Part shown: positions 36,509 to 46,122 of the stretch, in pieces
Position numbering within the stretch: position 1 is the first letter of the stretch
How the letters are laid out: each line of letters begins with the position of its first letter
Assembly (NCBI RefSeq): GCF_011881725.1
Contig: NZ_JAATUR010000004.1
Location: forward strand, 62,001-126,000
Reading direction: 5' to 3'
Source: Escherichia coli
Lineage (GTDB): Bacteria; Pseudomonadota; Gammaproteobacteria; Enterobacterales; Enterobacteriaceae
Length of the DNA: 64,000 nucleotides
Notes under the pieces: generated by a model
Database searches by the model: none
What the model was told of the DNA's origin: nothing
Seen by the model: only the letters and a program-made list of their open reading frames with translations
Position numbers and translations under genes: made by a program

Positions 36509-37036
36509 TTATTTGCCTTTTTTAATAACCTCAATGGTGCTTGCCACAACACCTTCCAGCGGCTGATCGATATCCACCACCAGTACATCGGTTTCGTCCG
36601 CACCCGGCTCCTGCAGCGTTTCAAACTGCGTCACCAGCATTTGGGTTTTAAAGAAATGGCCTTTGCGCGCTTTCAGACGGCTTTCAATCACATCAAAATC
36701 GCCTTTCAGGTAGATGAAAGAGAGATTCGGATTGCCCGCACGTAGCAGGTCGCGATAGTGTTTTTTCAGTGCGGAACAGACGATCAGCGACACTTTATTG
36801 GTGCGCTGCATGGCAAACGCGGCGTCGTTCAGCGCCTGTAACCACGGTTTACGATCGTCGTCATTCAGCGGTTCACCAGACGCCATTTTTTCAATATTGC
36901 AGCGCGGATGGAGGAAATCGCCATCAAGAAACGCGGCATGAAGTTGATGCGCCACTTCACTGGCGACCGCAGATTTGCCGCTGCCCGATACGCCCATCAA
37001 GACGTAAATGTGGTGATCATGATTAGTCGTGCTCAA
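36509..37036 (-). CDS. gntK: Thermoresistant gluconate kinase
   Basis: A 175-residue kinase that converts gluconate to 6-phosphogluconate for the Entner-Doudoroff pathway. The P-loop GVSGSGKS is at residues 15-22. The best start is TTG (MSTTNHD), preceded by GGGGGC at good spacing; an in-frame TTG seven codons upstream has no RBS. First gene of gntKU, with a pair of GntR operators 31 bp upstream. gntR follows as a separate unit behind it. Confidence 0.95.
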   Translation of the reverse strand: MSTTNHDHHIYVLMGVSGSGKSAVASEVAHQLHAAFLDGDFLHPRCNIEKMASGEPLNDDDRKPWLQALNDAAFAMQRTNKVSLIVCSALKKHYRDLLRAGNPNLSFIYLKGDFDVIESRLKARKGHFFKTQMLVTQFETLQEPGADETDVLVVDIDQPLEGVVASTIEVIKKGK

Positions 37037-37064
37037 AGTGGTGCCCCCACAGTACAATAATTAA

Positions 37065-37097
37065 GAATGTTACGGGTAACTGTTATCGGTAACATTC
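37065..37097. promoter_or_regulatory. Double GntR operator upstream of gntKU
   Basis: Two adjacent sites, ATGTTACGGGTAAC (37067-37080) and GTTATCGGTAACAT (37082-37095), make one larger palindrome with arms GAATGTTAC and GTAACATTC. A related site lies before gntT. This is the known target type of GntR. Confidence 0.82.
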
Positions 37098-37174
37098 TCC
37101 AGCCGGACAAAAACAGAAGCAATATCCATCCGTGCCTTAAGTGTATAAGTGTGAGCTACTTCAAATTTGTGAGC

Positions 37175-38170
37175 TTAAATAGATCCGCCCGGTGACAAGG
37201 TGAAACCTAAATCTAACATTTTTGGTGTTACGGCTTCGCCACGAATACGCGCCAGCAGGCGTTCAGCGCCAATGCTGCCCATCCGCTCACGCGGCGTCAG
37301 CACACTCGCCAGCCGTGGCTCCATCACCTGGCCGATATCATGCCCGTGGAAACCAGCAATCGCCATATCATCAGGAATTTTCAGCCCCAGACGCTGGCAT
37401 TCAAACGCCGCGCCGACCGCCAGGTCATCGTTGGTACAAAACACACCATCCAGCTGCGGATATTCCCGCCGCGCCTGGCGAATCAGTTCAATACCGGAAG
37501 AGTAAGAAGAAGATTGCTCAACCATCACGCTATACGGCACCAGGCCTGCATCCAGCATCGCCTGTTCGTATCCCTTCTGTTTGATGATAGTACGTTCGTC
37601 GAGACGTGCGCCGAGATAGGCAATGTGGCAATGCCCGCGAGCAATAATGGCGGCGGTCATCTGGCGTGCCGCTTCAAAGTTATCAAAACCAACAGCGATA
37701 TCGAGACACGGCGACTGGCTGTCCATCAATTCCACCACCGGAATTCCTGCGACCTCAATCATCTTTAAGGTGCGTGGCGTATGGGTGCGTTCGGTGAGGA
37801 TCAGGCCATCAATATTCCAGGAGAGCATCGATTCGAGGCGTTCTTGCTCCATTTCCGGTTTATAACCGTAGTGGGCCAGCATGGTTTGATAACCATGCGC
37901 ATCGGTGACGCTTTCGATTCCGCGTAAAACCTCAGCAAAAACCTGGTTGGTGAGAGAAGGTAACAGGACGCCAATCGCCCGGCTGGTGGCGTTTGAAAGA
38001 ATATCGGGCGCACGATTGGGAATATAACCCAGTTCATCAAGAGCGGCGGCAATCTTGCCACGTAGAGCGACGGAAACTTGCTCCGGGTTGCGCAAAAAAC
38101 GGCTGACCGTCATTTTGGTCACGCCTACACGGTCAGCCACATCCTGAAGTACGGGTCTTTTCTTTTTCAT
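37175..38170 (-). CDS. gntR: GntR, gluconate-responsive LacI-family repressor
   Basis: A 331-residue LacI-family repressor: helix-turn-helix at residues 7-27 (LQDVADRVGVTKMTVSRFLRN) and a periplasmic-binding-protein-like inducer domain. Gluconate releases it from gntKU and gntT. It is separately transcribed, since 138 bp separate it from gntK. Confidence 0.97.
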   Translation of the reverse strand: MKKKRPVLQDVADRVGVTKMTVSRFLRNPEQVSVALRGKIAAALDELGYIPNRAPDILSNATSRAIGVLLPSLTNQVFAEVLRGIESVTDAHGYQTMLAHYGYKPEMEQERLESMLSWNIDGLILTERTHTPRTLKMIEVAGIPVVELMDSQSPCLDIAVGFDNFEAARQMTAAIIARGHCHIAYLGARLDERTIIKQKGYEQAMLDAGLVPYSVMVEQSSSYSSGIELIRQARREYPQLDGVFCTNDDLAVGAAFECQRLGLKIPDDMAIAGFHGHDIGQVMEPRLASVLTPRERMGSIGAERLLARIRGEAVTPKMLDLGFTLSPGGSI

Positions 38171-38224
38171 CGTCCTGAAAGATACAAAAGGGATAGATTC
38201 CTTTAGTTTACCACGGACGCATCA

Positions 38225-38252
38225 CAACCTTCCTGATTCCCCAGGAAGGTTT
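38225..38252. other. Perfect hairpin between yhhW and gntR
   Basis: The arms AACCTTCCTG and CAGGAAGGTT pair without mismatch around ATTCCC. No U tract follows on the minus strand, so it is not a canonical terminator. It may still mark the yhhW transcript end. Confidence 0.55.
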
Positions 38253-38263
38253 GTGAGATAAAT

Positions 38264-38959
38264 TTAGACTGGCGGTAAATCGAACAACAGAATTTCACTG
38301 TCGCTATCCGCATGGATGGAGATCGCCTGCTCATCCCAAAGCGCCAGACCATCGCTGGTCGAGGCTTTCACGCCATTAATAGTGACATTACCTTTCACTA
38401 CCTGGATCCAGACACGGCGTTCAGCAGCAATCTGATGTATTGACTGTTCATCTTTCAGCAGCGCCCAGCGATACAATTCCATATCCTGATGCACTTTCAA
38501 CGAACCTTCACGCGCATCCGGCGAGAGCACCAGTTGTTTGCCCTGTACGGCATCGAAGCGACGCTGTTCATAACGCGGTGTAATCCCGTTTTCTTCTGGC
38601 ATGATCCAGATCTGATACAGATGCAGGCGCTCGGTACTGCTTGGGTTGTACTCTGAGTGACGAATACCCGTACCCGCACTCATAATCTGGAACTCGCCCG
38701 CCGGAACGTGCTCTTTATTGCCCATGCTGTCCTGATGCTCAACAGTACCTTCCAGCACGTAGGTCAAAATTTCCATATCTTTATGTGGGTGAGTGCCGAA
38801 GCCCTGCCCTGCTTCAATCACGTCGTCGTTAATCACGCGCAGCGCGGAGAAGCCCATAAAATTCGGATCGTAATAGTTAGCAAAAGAGAAAGTGTGCCAG
38901 GAGTCCAGCCAGCCATGATTAGCATGACCGCGTTCATTTGCTTTACGTAAGTAGATCAT
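38264..38959 (-). CDS. yhhW: Pirin-like quercetin 2,3-dioxygenase YhhW
   Basis: A 231-residue bicupin of the pirin family. The metal-binding residues lie in the N-terminal cupin: GFGTHPHKDMEILTYVLEG, plus GTGIRHSEYNP downstream. The E. coli protein shows quercetinase activity in vitro; its natural substrate is unknown. It lies after yhhX in the same direction with a 120 bp gap, so co-transcription is uncertain. Confidence 0.95.
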   Translation of the reverse strand: MIYLRKANERGHANHGWLDSWHTFSFANYYDPNFMGFSALRVINDDVIEAGQGFGTHPHKDMEILTYVLEGTVEHQDSMGNKEHVPAGEFQIMSAGTGIRHSEYNPSSTERLHLYQIWIMPEENGITPRYEQRRFDAVQGKQLVLSPDAREGSLKVHQDMELYRWALLKDEQSIHQIAAERRVWIQVVKGNVTINGVKASTSDGLALWDEQAISIHADSDSEILLFDLPPV

Positions 38960-39081
38960 TTGTATTCGCCCCCTGAATGATTTCGATGGGCTTAGTGTGG
39001 ACCCGATCCGTCCGGGATGATAGAGGGTGTAAATTGACCTCTCTGTTCAAAAAAATTGAACTATCAGAGAGGCCATTGGAC

Positions 39082-40119
39082 TTACTTCGCGAGAGTCACT
39101 GTAGAGGGAGAGGCTTGCTCAAAACCACGTTCAAGGATTTCCAGATTGGTAAGAACTTCAGATTCCTTGACGTAATTTGGTACACCGGTGGTGATGGTTT
39201 GATACAGCGCATCGTAGACGCGCCCGTAATCGCCCCTCTCCGGCTTCATCTCTTCTCTGACCGTCACGCCCTCGTCATTGACATATTCCAGCACACCGAC
39301 CGAATCATCCGCTGCGAATCCCGGTTCGCCCGGCATAATATTAGCCTTCAGGCTGGTTTCCTGCTGGTCGATACCGTATTTAATAAATGAACCTTTCTTA
39401 CCGTGAACGATAAATTTCGGATAATCGATTTTCACCAGATGGCTGGTTTTGACGATGGCTTTCAGATCGCCGTAAAACAGTTGCGCTTCGAAGGTGTCGT
39501 CAGGATTGGCTTTATTACGCAGGCGGCGGATGTCATAGGCCACATGCTCCGGGCGACCGAACAGAGAAATCATCTGATCCAGGGTATGCACGCCAAGACC
39601 ATAGAATGCACCATCCTGCGGCAGTCCAGGTTTGGTTTCTGCTACCGGGCGGTAATAGTCAAAATGGCTTTCCACTTCAACAATCTCACCCAGCTTGCCG
39701 CTTTCAATCGCTTTTTTCGCCATCAGGAAGCAGGAGTCGAAGCGACGATTCTGATACGGCGTAACCGTCAACCCTTTGCTTTTCGCCAGCGCAAACAGCT
39801 CTTTCGCCTCTGCCAGCGTCGGAGTGAATGGTTTTTCGACCAGTACATTTTTCCCGGCTTCCAGCGCGCGCTTCGCGTACTCGAAGTGGCTGTCAGCGTG
39901 AGTACAGACAACAACCAGCTTAACGTCGGGATCATTTAACACTTCATCGAGATCGCTGGTGAAATGGATATGCGAGTATATGGGAGACTGTTCTTCTGGC
40001 TTCGCATGGCGGCGGAAAATATGCGCGACATGCCAGCTATCCTTGCGGTGAAGAACATACGGCAGATGGTAACGGGTGGTGCTTTTGCCGAAGCCAATAA
40101 AGGCGCAGTTGATGACCAT
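39082..40119 (-). CDS. yhhX: Gfo/Idh/MocA-family putative oxidoreductase YhhX
   Basis: A 345-residue NAD(P)-dependent oxidoreductase-like protein. The N-terminal Rossmann fold starts INCAFIGFGKSTTRYHLPY and the motif VEKPFTPTLAEAKEL matches the family's EKP loop (Lys about 97). The C-terminal Gfo/Idh domain includes GAFYGLGVHTLDQM. The substrate is unknown. It lies downstream of ryhB on the same strand. Confidence 0.94.
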   Translation of the reverse strand: MVINCAFIGFGKSTTRYHLPYVLHRKDSWHVAHIFRRHAKPEEQSPIYSHIHFTSDLDEVLNDPDVKLVVVCTHADSHFEYAKRALEAGKNVLVEKPFTPTLAEAKELFALAKSKGLTVTPYQNRRFDSCFLMAKKAIESGKLGEIVEVESHFDYYRPVAETKPGLPQDGAFYGLGVHTLDQMISLFGRPEHVAYDIRRLRNKANPDDTFEAQLFYGDLKAIVKTSHLVKIDYPKFIVHGKKGSFIKYGIDQQETSLKANIMPGEPGFAADDSVGVLEYVNDEGVTVREEMKPERGDYGRVYDALYQTITTGVPNYVKESEVLTNLEILERGFEQASPSTVTLAK

Positions 40120-40228
40120 GATTTCGTCCTTTTTAAGGTGGTTACCGACAACCTTAGCGCAAAGAGGGCGTGGTTCCTACGCTCGTGCTTCAGTACCTCA
40201 GTTTATTGACAAAGTGCGCTCTGTTTAT

Positions 40229-40329
40229 GTCGGATGCGGCGTGAACGCCTTATCCTGCCGACAAATTATCACAAATTCAATATGTTGCAGAATTTAACGT
40301 AGGTCTGATAAGCGTAGCGCATCAGGCTA
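40229..40329. repeat. BIME between yhhX and ryhB
   Basis: One REP unit reads GTCGGATGCGGCGTGAACGCCTTATCC and the inverted partner GTCTGATAAGCGTAGCGCATCAGGC. The two are separated by AT-rich sequence. It sits between the yhhX start and the 3' end of ryhB. Confidence 0.8.
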
Positions 40330-40413
40330 TTTTGCATTTGTCATCAACATGAAGAGAATGAGCACTTCCCGTGGGCAAACTGGCAAGTAAGCAAGGCTGA
40401 AACGAAAGCAAAA

Positions 40414-40503
40414 AAAAGCCAGCACCCGGCTGGCTAAGTAATACTGGAAGCAATGTGAGCAATGTCGTGCTTTCAGGTTCTCCGCGAGGGTCTTCCTGAT
40501 CGC
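40414..40503 (-). ncRNA. ryhB: RyhB iron-sparing small RNA
   Basis: The minus strand reads GCGATCAGGAAGACCCTCGC at the 5' end and closes with the GC-rich hairpin AGCCAGCCGGGTGCTGGCT and a T run, matching E. coli RyhB (about 90 nt). The stretch GCACGACATTGCTCACATTG is the conserved target-pairing core. RyhB uses Hfq to repress many iron-using mRNAs when iron is low. A Fur box covers its promoter. Together with feo, it is the second Fur-linked unit in the window. Confidence 0.95.
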
Positions 40504-40530
40504 GAGACAATAATAATCATTCTCATTCGC
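40504..40530 (-). promoter_or_regulatory. Fur box of ryhB
   Basis: On the minus strand GAATGAGAATGATTATTATT followed by GTCTC matches tandem Fur hexamers. It lies directly before the ryhB 5' end and overlaps its promoter. Confidence 0.85.
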
Positions 40531-40624
40531 ACTTGTCCAACACTTTTTGCAAAAAAATGCCGTTGACTCGCATTTGAAAGTCAATGATGTTGAAAGGGAC
40601 ATTTACCACAAAGAGGACAAAGGA

Positions 40625-41113
40625 ATGAGTGAGATAGTGATACGCCACGCTGAAACGCGCGATTACGAGGCCATTCGGCAAATTCACGCCCGGCCGGAAG
40701 TGTATTACAACACGCTGCAGGTGCCTCATCCTTCAGAACATATGTGGCTGGAACGACTCGCCGCTCGTCCCGGCATCAAACAACTCGTCGCCTGTATTGA
40801 TGGAATCGTCGTAGGTCATCTAACCATTGACGTACAGCAACGCCCACGTCGCAGTCACGTCGCCGATTTTGGTATCTGTGTTGACCCCCGCTGGAAGAAT
40901 CGCGGCGTCGCCAGCGCTCTGATGCGAGAGATGATTGAAATGTGCGACAACTGGCTGCGGGTAGAGCGCATTGAGCTAACAGTGTTTGTCGATAACGCCC
41001 CGGCAATTAAGGTCTATAAAAAATTCGGCTTTGAAATTGAAGGTACTGGCAAGAAGTATGCTTTGCGAAATGGTGAATATATCGATGCGTATTATATGGC
41101 GCGGGTGAAATAA
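40625..41113 (+). CDS. yhhY: GNAT N-acetyltransferase YhhY
   Basis: A 162-residue GNAT acetyltransferase with the acetyl-CoA loop WKNRGVASAL at about residues 97-106. K-12 YhhY is reported to acetylate amino acids such as methionine and phenylalanine analogues and to inactivate aminoacyl nucleotides. I chose the ATG after AAAGAGGACAAAGGA; 26 in-frame codons upstream run into the ryhB promoter region and are rejected. The next gene is ggt, convergent, with a 59 bp gap. Confidence 0.93.
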   Translation: MSEIVIRHAETRDYEAIRQIHARPEVYYNTLQVPHPSEHMWLERLAARPGIKQLVACIDGIVVGHLTIDVQQRPRRSHVADFGICVDPRWKNRGVASALMREMIEMCDNWLRVERIELTVFVDNAPAIKVYKKFGFEIEGTGKKYALRNGEYIDAYYMARVK

Positions 41114-41133
41114 AGAATTATCGGTCTCACGCG

Positions 41134-41166
41134 CTTTCCCCTCTCCAACCGAAGAGGGGAAAAAAG
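41134..41166. other. Hairpin between convergent yhhY and ggt
   Basis: The arms TTTCCCCTC and GAGGGGAAA pair perfectly. U-tract requirements are not met on either strand, since the following bases are A-rich (plus) or AAAGCGCG (minus). It could be Rho-independent only weakly, or a stabilising 3' hairpin. Confidence 0.55.
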
Positions 41167-41172
41167 AAAATA

Positions 41173-42918
41173 TTAATAACCCGCCGTTAAATCATCCACC
41201 GAGCGCGGGTCGGATGCGCCGTACAACTCGCCGTCCGGCCCAACCATAATGCTTTGAGTGCTGCCCATCGCCTCTTTCAGCGCCACTTTCTGGCCTTTTT
41301 CTTCCAGCAGTTTGATCGTATCCGGGCTAAACCCTTTCTCGACACGCAGCTCGTCCGGTAACCACTGATGATGGAAACGCGGCGCATTGGTCGCTTCGGC
41401 GACGTTCATTCCATAATCGATGCTGTTAACCACCATTTGCAACACAGTAGTGATAATCCGGCTACCGCCAGGACTACCGGTAACCAGCCAGGTTTTGCCA
41501 TCTTTCACCACAATGGTTGGTGACATCGACGACAGCGGGCGTTTGTTCGGCCCGACGGCGTTGGCATCACCGCCCACCAGCCCGTAAACGTTCGGTACGC
41601 CCGGTTTGGCGGAGAAATCATCCATCTGGTTATTGAGCAAAATACCGCTCTCGCCTGCGACAATGCCCGTCCCGAAGGTGGTGTTCAGCGTATAGGTCAC
41701 CGCCACCGCGTTACCGTCTTTATCCACCACTGAGTAATGGGTAGTTTGATTACTCTCATAAGGCGCAAGCTTGCCAGGACGAATTTCGCTGGATGGCTTC
41801 GCTTTATTGATATCGATTTGATCGGCAATAGATTTAGCATAGGCTTTATTGGTCAGCGCCTGCCACGGGACTTTGACAAAATCCGGGTCGCCAAGATATT
41901 CCGAGCGGTCGGCGTAGGCGTATTTCTCGGCCTCTGCCATGATTTGCATCGCATCGGCACTGCCAAAGCCGTATTTCTGCATATCGAAGTTTTCCAGGAT
42001 ATTGAGGATTTGTACGATATGGATCCCGCCGGAGGATGGCGGTGGCATAGAGTAAACCTGATACCCGCGATAATCGCCGCTTATTGGTGTACGTTCGACC
42101 GCTTTATACGCCGCTAAATCTTCTTTAGTGATCAAGCCACCATTTTTCTGCATCTCCTGAGCGATCTGTTCCGCAATCGTGCCTTTGTAGAATTCGTCCG
42201 GGCCATTTTCAGCAATCATCTCCAGGCTCTTTGCCAGGTTCGCCTGCACCAGTTTGTCGCCCTTTTTCAGCGGCTCGCCTTCTTTCCAGAAGATAGCCTT
42301 GCTGTTTTCGTGATTCGGCAGCACTTCGCTACCATAGGTTTTGAGATCGTCAGCCAGCGCGTCATTAACGATAAAACCATCGCGTGCCAGTTTAAACGCT
42401 GGCTGCACCACTTTATTCAGCGGCATGGTGCCGTACTTCTCCAGCGCCAACGAGAAACCCGCTACTGTGCCCGGCGTACCGGAGGCCAGATGCGAAGTGA
42501 GTGATTTTTTGCTGTCGGGGTTACCCTGATCATCGAGGAACATATCGCGGGTCGCTTTGGCGGGTGCCATTTCGCGAAAATCGATAGCCGTGGTGTTGCC
42601 ATCTTTAGTGCGGATCAGCATAAAACCGCCGCCGCCCAGATTCCCTGCCTGCGGATGCGTTACCGCTAACGCGTACCCTACCGCAACGGCGGCATCAACG
42701 GCATTCCCGCCCTGCTTAAGGATATCTACCCCCACCTGTGTGGCGGTGGCATCGACAGAAGCCACCATCCCCTGCGTCGCGCGCACCGGATGGAAAATAT
42801 CTTCCTCTACACCATACGAAACGGGCGGCGGCGCAGGTGGCGCGGCAACCACACTAGAACAACTTCCTGAGAGCAGAGCAGCAATGGCCACCCGGCGTAA
42901 AAACGTCGGTATTATCAT
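41173..42918 (-). CDS. ggt: Periplasmic gamma-glutamyltranspeptidase
   Basis: A 581-residue secreted precursor. The signal peptide covers about residues 1-26 (MIIPTFLRRVAIAALLSGSC then an AAP cleavage region). The proenzyme autocleaves before the nucleophile Thr in ESNQTTHYSVV (about Thr392) into large and small subunits. Other catalytic-loop residues appear in NTTFGTGIV and GSPGGSRI. It hydrolyses glutathione and gamma-glutamyl compounds in the periplasm and transfers the glutamyl group. One extra proline in the PAPPP stretch makes it one residue longer than the K-12 form I recall. The ATG before IIPTFLRR follows GGAGAATAACG. Confidence 0.97.
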   Translation of the reverse strand: MIIPTFLRRVAIAALLSGSCSSVVAAPPAPPPVSYGVEEDIFHPVRATQGMVASVDATATQVGVDILKQGGNAVDAAVAVGYALAVTHPQAGNLGGGGFMLIRTKDGNTTAIDFREMAPAKATRDMFLDDQGNPDSKKSLTSHLASGTPGTVAGFSLALEKYGTMPLNKVVQPAFKLARDGFIVNDALADDLKTYGSEVLPNHENSKAIFWKEGEPLKKGDKLVQANLAKSLEMIAENGPDEFYKGTIAEQIAQEMQKNGGLITKEDLAAYKAVERTPISGDYRGYQVYSMPPPSSGGIHIVQILNILENFDMQKYGFGSADAMQIMAEAEKYAYADRSEYLGDPDFVKVPWQALTNKAYAKSIADQIDINKAKPSSEIRPGKLAPYESNQTTHYSVVDKDGNAVAVTYTLNTTFGTGIVAGESGILLNNQMDDFSAKPGVPNVYGLVGGDANAVGPNKRPLSSMSPTIVVKDGKTWLVTGSPGGSRIITTVLQMVVNSIDYGMNVAEATNAPRFHHQWLPDELRVEKGFSPDTIKLLEEKGQKVALKEAMGSTQSIMVGPDGELYGASDPRSVDDLTAGY

Positions 42919-43037
42919 CGTTATTCTCCAGAGATTAAGGGGCAACCCCAGCTAAGCCTGGTATATAACTCTGAATTAATCATCGTTTTGTCGGGAAGGG
43001 AGTAAACTTAAAAGATATCTTCAGAGGAGGATACGCG

Positions 43038-43478
43038 ATGAAACGACTTCTGCTTTTGACGGCGCTCCTGCCGTTTGTCGGCTTTGCACAGCCCATTAAT
43101 ACTCTGAATAACCCTAACCAGCCGGGGTATCAGATCCCCAGTCAGCAGCGGATGCAAACTCAAATGCAGACGCAGCAAATCCAGCAAAAAGGGATGTTGA
43201 ACCAGCAACTGAAAACGCAAACTCAGTTGCAGCAGCAGCATTTAGAGAATCAGATTAATAGTAACTCCCAGCGGGTCTTACAGTCACAGCCGGGGGAGCG
43301 AAATCCCGCCCGGCAGCAAATGCTGCCCAACACCAACGGCGGGATGTTAAACAGCAACCGTAATCCGGATAGTTCGTTGAATCAACAGCATATGCTGCCG
43401 GAAAGGAGAAACGGCGACATGCTGAATCCACCCAGCACGCCGCAGCCTGATATTCCGTTGAAAACTATTGGGCCGTAA
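43038..43478 (+). CDS. yhhA: Secreted Gln/Asn-rich protein YhhA (DUF2756)
   Basis: A 146-residue protein with a clear signal peptide ([18 protein letters not shown]) followed by a low-complexity Gln/Asn/Met-rich region ([13 protein letters not shown]). Function unknown. It is divergent from ggt by 119 bp, and its end overlaps convergent ugpQ by 14 bp. Confidence 0.92.
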   Translation: MKRLLLLTALLPFVGFAQPINTLNNPNQPGYQIPSQQRMQTQMQTQQIQQKGMLNQQLKTQTQLQQQHLENQINSNSQRVLQSQPGERNPARQQMLPNTNGGMLNSNRNPDSSLNQQHMLPERRNGDMLNPPSTPQPDIPLKTIGP

Positions 43479-44208
43479 AGTTCGGACCAATCACGTCGAT
43501 CGCATCGGTACAAATGCAATCCACGCCCCAGCGCAGCAACTCTGCCGCGCGCTGGGGTTTGTTGACGGTATAAACCAGAATCCGTAATCCAGCGTCTTTC
43601 AACTGCATCACTCGCGCTTTATCGAGCAACTTATGATTGAGATGAATAGAGACGCAGCCCAGCCGCGTGGTCAGTTCGCGCCAGTCGTCGCGCCACTCAT
43701 CCAGCAACAAACCGCGCGGCAGTTCTGGTGCCGCCAGTTGTGCGGCCTCTAAAGCATCAATCTCAAACGATGAAAGTAGCGGCGGCGTCATCTCGGCCCA
43801 AAGCTCGCGTGCCGCCAGCGCCACCATTTTTCCCGTTAATGGCCCGGTCCCGGTGGTGGGTTTGATTTCAATATTCGCCATCATCCCGTGTTCGCGACAG
43901 CGTTCCGCCACCTGCGAAAGCAACGGCAGCGGCTCGCCTTTAAACGCTTTACTGTACCAACTGCCCGCATCCACGCGCAGTAAATCCTGCCAGTTCAGTT
44001 CGCCAGCTTTCCCCCAGCCGTTGCTGGTGCGTTCGAGATTGTCGTCATGAAGCAAGAAGATCTCGCCATCTTTCGATAATTTCGCGTCAAATTCGATCAT
44101 CTTATGACCGTATCTTGCCCCTACATCAATAGCTGCCAGAGTGTTTTCCGGGGCCAGTTTGCCGCCGCCACGATGGGCGACGATACGGGGATAAGGCCAG
44201 TTACTCAT
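43465..44208 (-). CDS. ugpQ: Cytosolic glycerophosphodiester phosphodiesterase
   Basis: A 247-residue TIM-barrel enzyme that hydrolyses glycerophosphodiesters to glycerol-3-phosphate and an alcohol. Family residues are in [14 protein letters not shown] (His13, Glu) and [18 protein letters not shown]. It is the last gene of ugpBAECQ, overlapping ugpC by 4 bp, and acts on substrates imported by the UgpBAEC transporter. Confidence 0.97.
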   Translation of the reverse strand: MSNWPYPRIVAHRGGGKLAPENTLAAIDVGARYGHKMIEFDAKLSKDGEIFLLHDDNLERTSNGWGKAGELNWQDLLRVDAGSWYSKAFKGEPLPLLSQVAERCREHGMMANIEIKPTTGTGPLTGKMVALAARELWAEMTPPLLSSFEIDALEAAQLAAPELPRGLLLDEWRDDWRELTTRLGCVSIHLNHKLLDKARVMQLKDAGLRILVYTVNKPQRAAELLRWGVDCICTDAIDVIGPNFTAQ

Positions 44209-45275
44209 ACTCGTTGTCCTGTTTCACCATCAAAAAGATGCAGCTGATTTTCCGGCAAATGCAGCCACAGCGTGCTGCCTGCCGTCGGGCGCTCCTGATG
44301 CGCCAGTCGTACCACCAGTTTCTGCTCGCCCCAGCGTCCATGCGCCAGGTTATCTGCGCCAAGGATCTCCAGCGTGTCCATCACCAGCGGTATTCCACCT
44401 TCTGCCTGCGAGCTTAACGCAATATGTTCCGGGCGAATACCGAGGGTCATTTTACGTCCGGCGTACTGACGATAGCCACCGCTTAGCGGTAGCGTGATAC
44501 CGCCGTCCAGTTCGAAATGAGTGCCTTCGTTATTCACGCTGCCTGTCAGCAGGTTCATCGCCGGGCTGCCGATAAAACTCGCCACAAACAGACTGGCGGG
44601 CTTTTCGTACACTTCCACCGGGGTGCCAATCTGTTCGGCAACGCCGCCGTTCATCACCATTACCCGCTGAGCGAGGGTCATCGCCTCAACCTGATCGTGA
44701 GTAACGTAGAGTGAAGTCGTTTTCAGGCGACGGTGCAGTTGTTGCAGCTCAAGGCGCATCTGAACACGCAGCTTGGCATCAAGGTTAGAGAGTGGCTCAT
44801 CAAACAGGAACACCGCCGGATCGCGCACTATCGCGCGCCCCATCGCCACACGCTGGCGCTGACCGCCGGAAAGCTCACGCGGTCGGCGTTTGAGCAGCCC
44901 GTCAAGCTCCAGAATACGGGCCGCTTCTTTAACGCGCTCGGCAATTTGCTGCTTGCCCATGCCGCGAATTTTCAGCCCCCACGCCATGTTCTCTTCAACG
45001 CTCATATGCGGATAGAGCGCGTAATTCTGGAACACCATCGCAATCCCGCGATCTTTCGGCTCCATTTCGGTCACGCGCTGATTGTTGATCCAGATATCGC
45101 CCTCGGTTACCCGCTCCAGCCCGGCAACCATGCGCAGCAGTGTGGATTTCCCACAACCAGACGGCCCGACCATCACGATAAATTCGCCATCTGCCACGTC
45201 GAGCGTCAGCGGTTTAATGACCTGGGTTTTGCCATCCCAGCTTTTGGTTACTGCCTGTAATTTCAGTCCTGCCAT
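44205..45275 (-). CDS. ugpC: Glycerol-3-phosphate ABC transporter ATPase
   Basis: A 356-residue ABC ATPase of the MalK type. Walker [10 protein letters not shown] is at residues 37-45, the signature LSGGQRQR near 135, Walker [14 protein letters not shown], and a C-terminal MalK-like regulatory OB-fold domain. It powers UgpA/UgpE. The ATG before AGLKLQ was chosen since it follows ugpE by one base; a longer start lies inside ugpE. Confidence 0.97.
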   Translation of the reverse strand: MAGLKLQAVTKSWDGKTQVIKPLTLDVADGEFIVMVGPSGCGKSTLLRMVAGLERVTEGDIWINNQRVTEMEPKDRGIAMVFQNYALYPHMSVEENMAWGLKIRGMGKQQIAERVKEAARILELDGLLKRRPRELSGGQRQRVAMGRAIVRDPAVFLFDEPLSNLDAKLRVQMRLELQQLHRRLKTTSLYVTHDQVEAMTLAQRVMVMNGGVAEQIGTPVEVYEKPASLFVASFIGSPAMNLLTGSVNNEGTHFELDGGITLPLSGGYRQYAGRKMTLGIRPEHIALSSQAEGGIPLVMDTLEILGADNLAHGRWGEQKLVVRLAHQERPTAGSTLWLHLPENQLHLFDGETGQRV

Positions 45276-45276
45276 C

Positions 45277-46122
45277 TTATTTCTCACTATCGACCAGGCC
45301 GCGCACGAAGGCACGCTGCATCACTAAAACAATCACAACCGGAGGGATAAGCGTTAACAACATCGCCGCCATCACCGAATTCCATTCCGTTGTGCCTTCG
45401 CCAGTGGCGATCATCCCTTTAATCCCTGCCACGGTAGTGCCGAGATCAATATCGGTAATAATCAGCAGCGGCCACAGATACTGGTTCCAGCCGTAAATAA
45501 AGGTGATTACAAACAGCGCCGCCAGATTGGTTCTGGACAGCGGAAAAACGATGTCGCAAAAGAAACGCATTGGCGACGCGCCGTCGATCCGCGCGGCTTC
45601 CACCAGTTCATCCGGTAGGGTCATAAAGAACTGGCGGAACAGAAACGTGGCGGTCGCCGAGGCCATCAGCGGCAGCGTTAAACCTGCGTAGCTGTCGAGC
45701 ATTTTCAGGTTGGCGATGACTTCCACCGTCGGGAAAATACGCACTTCAACTGGCAGCATCAGGGTGATAAAAATCATCCAGAAGAAGAGGTTACGTAGCG
45801 GAAAACGAAACCAGACAATGGCAAATGCCGAGAGCATCGAGACGGTAATTTTGCCGAGCGTAATGCTGAACGCCATCACAAAGCTGTTAAGCAACATCCG
45901 CCAGAACGGCGCGCTATTCGTGCCCACCCCGTTTACCCAGATGTTGTGGATGTTTTCCAGCAGATGCGTGCCGGGGATTAGCGTCATTGGTGCGGCGTAG
46001 ACGGCCTGTTTATCCAGCGTCGCCGCGACAAACGCCACGTACAGCGGGAAGAGGATCACCGCGATCCCGAGGATCAGCATGGTATGGCTGAATATTGTCA
46101 GCCACGGACGGTTCTCAATCAT
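45277..46122 (-). CDS. ugpE: Glycerol-3-phosphate ABC transporter permease UgpE
   Basis: A 281-residue, six-segment permease with the ABC EAA loop ([20 protein letters not shown]). With UgpA it forms the membrane channel. It overlaps ugpA by 4 bp. Confidence 0.97.

Noticed and set aside
40229-40329. Possible attachment site or small mobile element near ryhB
   Set aside because: The repeats are ordinary REP/BIME units; no integrase, transposase or direct-repeat pair is present.
41134-41166. Hairpin after yhhY/ggt as a bidirectional terminator
   Set aside because: The arms are perfect but neither strand has a following U tract; kept as a hairpin only.
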